A stretch of DNA of 64,000 nucleotides from the NCBI RefSeq assembly GCF_025630775.1, contig NZ_JAOSZE010000043.1, positions 27,877 to 91,876 on the forward strand, read 5' to 3'. A program made the translations under genes and the position numbers. Of the stretch, positions 56,861 through 64,000 are shown one piece after another; position 1 is the first letter of the stretch; every line of letters begins with the position of its first letter. This stretch comes from Actinoplanes sp. KI2 (GTDB taxonomy: Bacteria; Actinomycetota; Actinomycetes; Mycobacteriales; Micromonosporaceae). Below the pieces are notes generated by a model. That model had not been told where the DNA came from. It did not search any database and was given only the letters and a program-made list of their open reading frames with translations.

Positions 56861-56979
56861 TCAGCCATTGACGGCGCCAGCGCGGCCGGGTGCGTCTCGA
56901 GTCGGATGCCGCTGGCGGCGGCAGCGGCCCGTTCCACCATCGTCGAAATCTGCTCCAGATTCCTCCTCGATACTCAGTC

Positions 56980-57657
56980 TCAACTGGGGGCCGGAACCAC
57001 CAGACCGGACTCGTATGCGGCGATCACCAGCTGGGCTCGGTCGCGGGCGTTGAGTTTGGCGAGCAGGTGCCCGATGTGCGTTTTGACCGTGGTCTGCCGA
57101 AGGTTGAGGTGGTCGCCGATCTCCGGATTGGACAGGCCGCGCGCGATCAGCAGCAGCACATCGCGCTCGCGATCGGTCAGCCCCTCGATCTCACGGCCGA
57201 CCGGGCGGACCGGCGGCAAATTCCGCGCGTACTCGGAAATCAACCGGCTCGTCACGGTCGGCGCCAGCAGACTCTCGCCGCCCGCGACGACGCGAATGCC
57301 GTAGAGCAGATCGGCCGGTGGCGCGTCCTTGAGCAGGAAGCCGCTGGCCCCCGCGCGGAGCGCGCCGTACACATACTCGTCCAGATCGAACGTGGTCAGC
57401 ACCAGCACCCGCGGCCCACACCCGGGCGCCCGTGCCGAGCAGATGCGCCGGGTAGCCTCGATGCCGTCCATTTCCGGCATTCGAATATCCATCAGCACCA
57501 CATCGGGCCGAACGCCGGCCGCGAGTGCGACCGCCTCGACCCCGTTGCCGGCTTCGCCGACTGCCTCCATGTCGGGCGCTGTCTCCACGAGCAAGCGGAA
57601 GCTATGCCGAACCAGAGTGAGGTCGTCGGCGATAAGCACGCGAATCGGCCCGTTCAC
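56980..57657 (-). CDS. Response regulator, NarL/LuxR family
   Basis: 225 residues from the GTG at 57657, which overlaps the kinase stop (GTGA). Receiver with 'IADDLTLVR', phosphoacceptor 'VVLMDIRMPEMDG', 'VLTTFD' and 'FLLKDAPP', and a LuxR-type HTH ('LTDRERDVLLLIARGLSNPEIGDHLNLRQTTVKTHIGHLLAKL', split; core GLSNPEIGDHLNLRQTTVK). All phosphorylation residues are intact. It is the partner of the adjacent kinase and probably controls the divergent ABC exporter. Confidence 0.93.
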   Translation of the reverse strand: MNGPIRVLIADDLTLVRHSFRLLVETAPDMEAVGEAGNGVEAVALAAGVRPDVVLMDIRMPEMDGIEATRRICSARAPGCGPRVLVLTTFDLDEYVYGALRAGASGFLLKDAPPADLLYGIRVVAGGESLLAPTVTSRLISEYARNLPPVRPVGREIEGLTDRERDVLLLIARGLSNPEIGDHLNLRQTTVKTHIGHLLAKLNARDRAQLVIAAYESGLVVPAPS

Positions 57658-58997
57658 GATGCACAGGGTAGGCGTGCGGACACGGCAAACCCACCCTCCG
57701 GTCGCGGCCCGGCCTGGAACGACCCGCCATACATCAACACCCGCTCCCGCATCCCGATCAGTCCGTGCCCGACCCGTCCGCCCGGAGACATCCGAGCCTG
57801 AGCCCGGTCGTCGGCGCTTGGGCTGGCGCGCTGGTTGTTCGGGCTTGGGCTGGCGTTCTGGTGGTCCGCGCTTGGGCTGGCGCATCGGTTGTCCGCGCTT
57901 GGGCCGGCGTGCTGGTTGTCCGCGCCTGGGCTCGCGCGTCGGTTGTCCGCGCCGGGGCTGGCGCGCTGGTTGTCCGCGCTTGGGCTGGCGCGTCGGTCGT
58001 CCGCCCTCGGGCCGACCTGCCGGCCGTCGTCGGTCACCTCGATGCGGACCTCTCCAGCCTCGACGGTCACTGAGATCTCGCAGCTGGTGGGTGCGGCATG
58101 ACGAACAACATTGGTCAGAGCCTCCTGAACTATCCGGTAGATCGACAGGGCCATGCCCCCGGGCAACGTCTCGGTGCCGCGCAGGTCGAGCCTGACCCGC
58201 ACGCCCGCCTCCTCGGCCCGTCGCACCAGCGTCGGCAGGCCGGACGGGCCGGGCAGCGGGGCGAACTCGACGCCCCGCGCCCCGGATCGCAGCACCCCGA
58301 GCAGCTGCCGCATCTCGGTGAGGGCGGTCCGGCTCGTGGACTCGATCGCGCGCAACGCCTCCTGCGCCTCGGTGGGGCGTACGGCCATCACGTGGTTGGC
58401 GGTGCCGGCCTGCACGGCGATGATGCTCATGCTGTGGGCGACCACGTCGTGCAGCTCCCGCGCGATCCGCAGCCGTTCCTCGGCGACGGCACGGTCGGCC
58501 AGCTCAGCGGCGGCGCGGGCAGACTCCGCCCGGCGCGCCCGCACGGCCTGGCCCGCGGTCCAGGCACCGGCCAGGAAACCGACGCCAAGCACGGCGGTGC
58601 GCAGCCGGGGCGAAGCGCCGTAGGGGGTGCCGGCCACCGAGCCGACGACCAGGATGACGATTGCGATCCCGCCGGTCAGGTTGATGGACAGCCGGGAGCG
58701 GCCGGCGGCGAGACCGACCGGATAGAGCGCGAAGGAGGCCGCGACGAAGGGATCGGCCAGCACTCCAAGGATCAGCGCGCCCACCGAGGCGGCGAGGACA
58801 GCCATGAAGACGGGCGCCGGCCACACCCGGCGCAGGGCGAGCGGCATCCCGATCACCACCATGAGCGGGACGGAAACCCGCGTGGGTAGACCAGCATCGC
58901 CGACCGCGGTGGGGGCGAACAGCACCAGATACGCGATCGCGGCCAGGCCGTCGAACGCGATCAGCTTGCGGCTGCTCAGCCGGGGGATGCGGTCCAC
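57654..58997 (-). CDS. Sensor histidine kinase (NarL-type) with a repeat insertion in the ATP lid
   Basis: 447 residues. Several N-terminal membrane helices (~1-160), HisKA_3 with 'RELHDVVAHSMSIIAVQAG', then the HATPase with 'IVQEALTNVVRHA' and 'IEVTDDGRQ'. At that point, where the family normally goes within ~15 residues to 'GHGLIGMRERV', there are about 70 residues of a 9-residue repeat (ADNQRASPS-like, eight copies). 'GHGLIGMRERVLMYGG' and the domain end follow intact. The insertion falls in the flexible ATP lid, so activity may be retained or tuned. Confidence 0.9.
   Translation of the reverse strand: MDRIPRLSSRKLIAFDGLAAIAYLVLFAPTAVGDAGLPTRVSVPLMVVIGMPLALRRVWPAPVFMAVLAASVGALILGVLADPFVAASFALYPVGLAAGRSRLSINLTGGIAIVILVVGSVAGTPYGASPRLRTAVLGVGFLAGAWTAGQAVRARRAESARAAAELADRAVAEERLRIARELHDVVAHSMSIIAVQAGTANHVMAVRPTEAQEALRAIESTSRTALTEMRQLLGVLRSGARGVEFAPLPGPSGLPTLVRRAEEAGVRVRLDLRGTETLPGGMALSIYRIVQEALTNVVRHAAPTSCEISVTVEAGEVRIEVTDDGRQVGPRADDRRASPSADNQRASPGADNRRASPGADNQHAGPSADNRCASPSADHQNASPSPNNQRASPSADDRAQARMSPGGRVGHGLIGMRERVLMYGGSFQAGPRPEGGFAVSARLPCAS
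57793..58012 (-). repeat. 27-bp tandem repeat x8 in the kinase gene
   Basis: About eight units with a 27-bp period (anchor points near 57817, 57844, 57871, 57898, 57925, 57952) encode 9-residue repeats in frame. Copies differ at several bases, so the array is not brand new. It sits between the G1 and G2 boxes of the ATPase domain. Confidence 0.88.
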
Positions 58998-59098
58998 GGC
59001 GGCCAGGGTAGCCGCGGCGGCCGACAGGCGCCTCGGACTACGGTATGAGGGACCGTGGTCCGATGTGTCCGGCGCCGCGCTGCGGCATCGTAGCCGTC

Positions 59099-59833
59099 GT
59101 GATCGAGGTCAACGAGCTGACCAAGCGGTACCGCAACGCGGTTGCCGTCGACGAGCTCTCCTTCACCGTCGAGCCGGGCATGGTTACCGGCTTCCTCGGC
59201 CCGAACGGCGCGGGCAAGACCACCACCATGCGCGTCGTGCTGGGTCTGGCCGCGCCGACCGCCGGCACGGCCCTGGTCAAGGGCCGGGCCTACTCTTCCT
59301 TCAACCACCCGCTTCGCGAGGTCGGCGCCCTGCTCGATGCAAATACGGTGCACCCCGGCCGCTCCGCGGTCGAGCATCTGCGCTGGCTGGCCCGCACCAA
59401 CGGCATCGGGACGGGCCGAGTCACGGCCGCGCTCGACCAGGTCGGCCTCACCGATGTGGCCAGGCGTCGAGTCGGGCGCTATTCGCTCGGCATGCGACAA
59501 CGGCTCGGCATAGCGGCAGCCCTGCTCGGCGACCCGGGTGTCCTGATCTTTGACGAGCCGGTGAACGGCCTTGACCCGCAGGGCGTCCGCTGGGTCCGAG
59601 AGCTGATGCGTTCCCTTGCCGCCGAGGGCCGCACGGTGCTGATCTCCAGCCATCTGATGAGCGAGATGGAGCTGACCGCCGATCGGCTCGTCATCATCGG
59701 CCGCGGCCGTCTCCTGACGGACACCACGGTCGGCGAGCTGATCAGCAGCGAGGGCTTCACCACTCTCGAAGACGCGTATCTCTCGCTCACCGAGGAATCG
59801 ACCGTGCACCGGGCGGGCGGTGATCGCCGATGA
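59099..59833 (+). CDS. ABC transporter ATP-binding protein (exporter type)
   Basis: 244 residues from the GTG at 59099; an ATG at 59045 is an alternative. Walker A 'GPNGAGKTTTMRVVLG', signature 'YSLGMRQRLGIAAALL', Walker B 'LIFDEPVNGLDPQG'. Members of this group export peptides such as lantibiotics or confer self-protection with an ABC-2 permease. Its stop overlaps the permease ATG. Divergent from the NarL-type kinase, it is the probable target of that two-component system. Confidence 0.9.
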   Translation: MIEVNELTKRYRNAVAVDELSFTVEPGMVTGFLGPNGAGKTTTMRVVLGLAAPTAGTALVKGRAYSSFNHPLREVGALLDANTVHPGRSAVEHLRWLARTNGIGTGRVTAALDQVGLTDVARRRVGRYSLGMRQRLGIAAALLGDPGVLIFDEPVNGLDPQGVRWVRELMRSLAAEGRTVLISSHLMSEMELTADRLVIIGRGRLLTDTTVGELISSEGFTTLEDAYLSLTEESTVHRAGGDRR

Positions 59834-60603
59834 TCGCCCTGCTCACCGCCGAGTGGATAAAAATCCGCTCGTTGCGGTCGACGATCTGGACGCTAGCGTC
59901 GGCGATCGCGCTGAGTGTCGGCCTGGCCTACCTGGTCGGATCGAGCTTCCGCGCCGGCTTCGACGAGATGACCGCGGACGCCCGGGCGAGCTTCGATCCG
60001 CTGTTCGCCACCTTCTACAGCCTCACCCTGGGTCAATTGGCCCTGGTCGTGTTGGCCGCGTTCGTGGTCACCGGCGAGTATTCGAGCGGCACGATAAGTA
60101 CGTCGTTGACCGCAGTGCCTCGACGTGGCCTCTTCTACGCCGGCAAGGTGCTGGCCGGGGGCTTACTCGGCGGCGCGGTTGCTGCGGTGACCGTCCCGCT
60201 CACCTTCATCGCCGCGCAGGTCGGCCTGGGTCCGCACGGCACCGCGTTCACCTCCGCGGGAACGCCGGAGGCGGCCCTTGGGGCCTGCCTGTACCTGGCA
60301 CTGATCTACCTGTTTGCCACAGGCGTCGCCATGCTGTTGCGCGGATCGATTCCTACCCTCGCGGTGCTCCTGCCGCTGCTGTTCCTGGGGTCGCAGGGCC
60401 TGGGCAACGTGCCGAGGGTGAAGGCCGTGGCGCAGTATCTGCCCGACCAGGCCGGCATGGTCGTCATGCACCTCACCGGCCCGGCCGGCGATCCACGGTT
60501 CGGCCGGCCGTACGGGCCTTGGCTGGGCCTCGGCATCATGGCCCTCTGGACAGCCATCTCTCTGCTGGCGGGCTACGTCGCCCTACGACGCCGGGACGCC
60601 TGA
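59830..60603 (+). CDS. ABC-2 type permease
   Basis: 257 residues, six predicted membrane helices with a short cytoplasmic N terminus ('TAEWIKIRSLRSTIWTLASA'), 'TGEYSSGTISTSLTAVPRRGLFYAGK' (split) after helix 2, and a C-terminal 'GLGIMALWTAISLLAGYVAL'. It forms one exporter with the preceding ATPase, coupled by ATGA. A 21-bp repeat array begins 34 bp after its stop. Confidence 0.9.
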   Translation: MIALLTAEWIKIRSLRSTIWTLASAIALSVGLAYLVGSSFRAGFDEMTADARASFDPLFATFYSLTLGQLALVVLAAFVVTGEYSSGTISTSLTAVPRRGLFYAGKVLAGGLLGGAVAAVTVPLTFIAAQVGLGPHGTAFTSAGTPEAALGACLYLALIYLFATGVAMLLRGSIPTLAVLLPLLFLGSQGLGNVPRVKAVAQYLPDQAGMVVMHLTGPAGDPRFGRPYGPWLGLGIMALWTAISLLAGYVALRRRDA

Positions 60604-60934
60604 GATGCACACCATGATCGGCCGCCCCGCGGCGCGAGTGATGTCTCCCGCGGCGCGATTGATGTCTCCCGCGGCGCGGGCGTTGTCTCCCGCGGTGCGG
60701 GCGTTGTCTCCCGCGGTGAGGGCGTTGTCTCTCGCGGTGAGGGCGTTGTCGCGCGCGGCGCGGGCGCGCCGCAGTGCGGCACCGTGGCCAGGCGTGGGTG
60801 ACCCGGACCGGGTTCACGTGCCCGCCCGACGCAGGCCTGACCGAGCAGAACGTCCTGCGCGTGGCCGGTCGACCCCGACAGCAGGACGGTCGGCAGATGG
60901 TGGCGGGGTAGCCGCGGACCGTGCGGTGCAGGGG
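60604..60934. repeat. Intergenic gap with 21-bp tandem repeat x6
   Basis: Units of GCGTTGTCTCCCGCGGTGCGG type occupy 60638-60763 (starts at 60638, 60659, 60680, 60701, 60722, 60743), right after the permease stop. The remaining ~170 bp up to the glycogen phosphorylase stop hold nothing I can identify. No convincing gene is present. Confidence 0.85.
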
Positions 60935-63364
<2,430 letters not shown>

Positions 63365-64000
63365 GACCCCAGACACTGCCACGCGGAGGTAGCCAACAGT
63401 TGTCGGTCGCGTGAGGCGTCGAGTTCAGCCCGGACGACCCGGGCCACCCTTCCGCAGGTCCGGCGCTCCCGCGCTGCGGGGCTGGGAGGCTGCGATGCGC
63501 TGGGCCGGCGGCGCTGGGAGTTGCGGTGCTCGGCGGCTGTGGCGCTCAGACGGAGCGAGTTGTGTGTCTGGGTGCGGTGCTTGGCGTTGCGGCGCCCTGC
63601 AGTGCGGTGCTCCGGCACCGCAGCGCACGGCAAGGCAGGGCTGCGGTCTCCGGCGCGCTGGGGGCTGTGGTGCTCCTGCGCGGTGGGGCTGCGGTGTTCC
63701 TGCGCGGTGGGGGCTGTGGTGCTCCTGCGCGGTGGGGCTGCGGTGTTCCTGCGCGGTGGGGGCTGTGGCGCTTCTGCGCGGTGGCGGCAGCGGTGCTCCG
63801 GCGTTGCGGGGGTTCGAGGGTTGCGGGGGTTCGACGGTTGCGGGCGTTCGGGGCTGCGACGACCCGCCCGCCGAAGGCCGCGTCGCGGGTGATGAGAGGG
63901 GTGAATCTCAACTTGAGGTCGAGGGTTGAGGGTGACGGTGAGGTTGACCTTGAGGGTCGGCTCGTCCCGATGGCAGGAAAGCAGATGGCCTCGGGCTTAG
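63365..64000. repeat. Terminal gap with a 25/50-bp repeat array, no clear gene
   Basis: From about 63640 to 63790 two alternating 25-bp units (GGGGCTGTGGTGCTCCTGCGC and a GCGGTGTTCC variant) form a 50-bp period, followed by GTTGCGGGGGTTCG-type units to ~63850. Frames are open on both strands but their products are low-complexity and not credible. 63900-63960 is poorer in GC and holds a palindrome CTCAACTTGAG (63907-63917) and several TTGAGG motifs, which could be a promoter of a gene beyond the window. Confidence 0.7.

Noticed and set aside
56406..56940. Repetitive Arg/Pro/Ala protein encoded by the block after the expansin gene
   Set aside because: All frames are open because of the 32-bp units; no start signal and no non-repeat domain.
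63901..64000. Start of a new gene with a MerR-like promoter at the window end
   Set aside because: The CTCAACTTGAG palindrome is suggestive, but only ten codons follow the possible ATG at 63970 before the window ends.

Overview
The window is from a very high-GC actinobacterium. The gene set (ESX/type VII secretion-associated genes, an Erm-type rRNA methylase, a mycobacterial-type fadA2/fabG4/htdX block, secreted expansin and GH76 enzymes carrying CBM2 or lectin modules, many GTG starts and apparently leaderless mRNAs) fits the Micromonosporaceae, probably an Actinoplanes-like organism. That is inference from gene content. No rRNA, tRNA, CRISPR array, transposase or prophage gene was seen, so this looks like chromosome.

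Layout. 1-2.9 kb: the end of an ABC exporter operon, divergent from an SPFH (band 7) protein and a ribbon-helix-helix protein. 3-7.6 kb: a small catabolic cluster of two fumarylacetoacetate-hydrolase-fold enzymes, an alpha/beta hydrolase, an amidohydrolase and a carboxymuconolactone-decarboxylase-like protein. Its two promoter regions share a nearly identical 20-bp sequence. 7.6-12.6 kb: methyltransferase, a peptidoglycan-binding metallopeptidase with a coupled partner gene, and an MFS exporter. 12.8-14.9 kb: a DUF5995 protein and an Erm-like methylase behind a WhiB7-type promoter and a leaderless leader peptide. 15-20.6 kb: surface proteins, an aldo/keto reductase on a MerR-type promoter, a Ser/Thr kinase and a TetR regulator. 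20.8-24.8 kb: a ferric-reductase-like / FMN-binding / two-component operon. 24.8-31.7 kb: a GntR regulator, a hybrid kinase with a degenerate receiver, LhgO, and a secreted nuclease-fold protein with a lectin-like domain. 31.8-34.8 kb: a sortase homologue lacking its catalytic residues and two polytopic membrane proteins.

34.9-39.8 kb: VOC protein, purF, SseB-like protein, then a type VII-associated toxin/partner operon facing a zinc-finger regulator across tandem operators. 40.3-50.3 kb: GH76, then acyl-CoA ligase, acyl-CoA dehydrogenase, MaoC hydratase, FabG4 and FadA2 (fatty acid beta-oxidation or modification), then a GGDEF-EAL protein. 50.4-54.9 kb: two TetR-controlled units (MFS; FAD monooxygenase and cupin). 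55-56.4 kb: an expansin-CBM2 protein under a CebR-type box. 57-60.6 kb: a NarL-type two-component system divergent from an ABC exporter. 60.9-63.4 kb: glycogen phosphorylase.

A recurring oddity is short tandem repeats, each with its own unit (18-64 bp) at about a dozen loci. Many start at or across a stop codon. Others lie in frame inside genes, such as the ATP lid of a histidine kinase. They suggest an active local duplication process in this genome.
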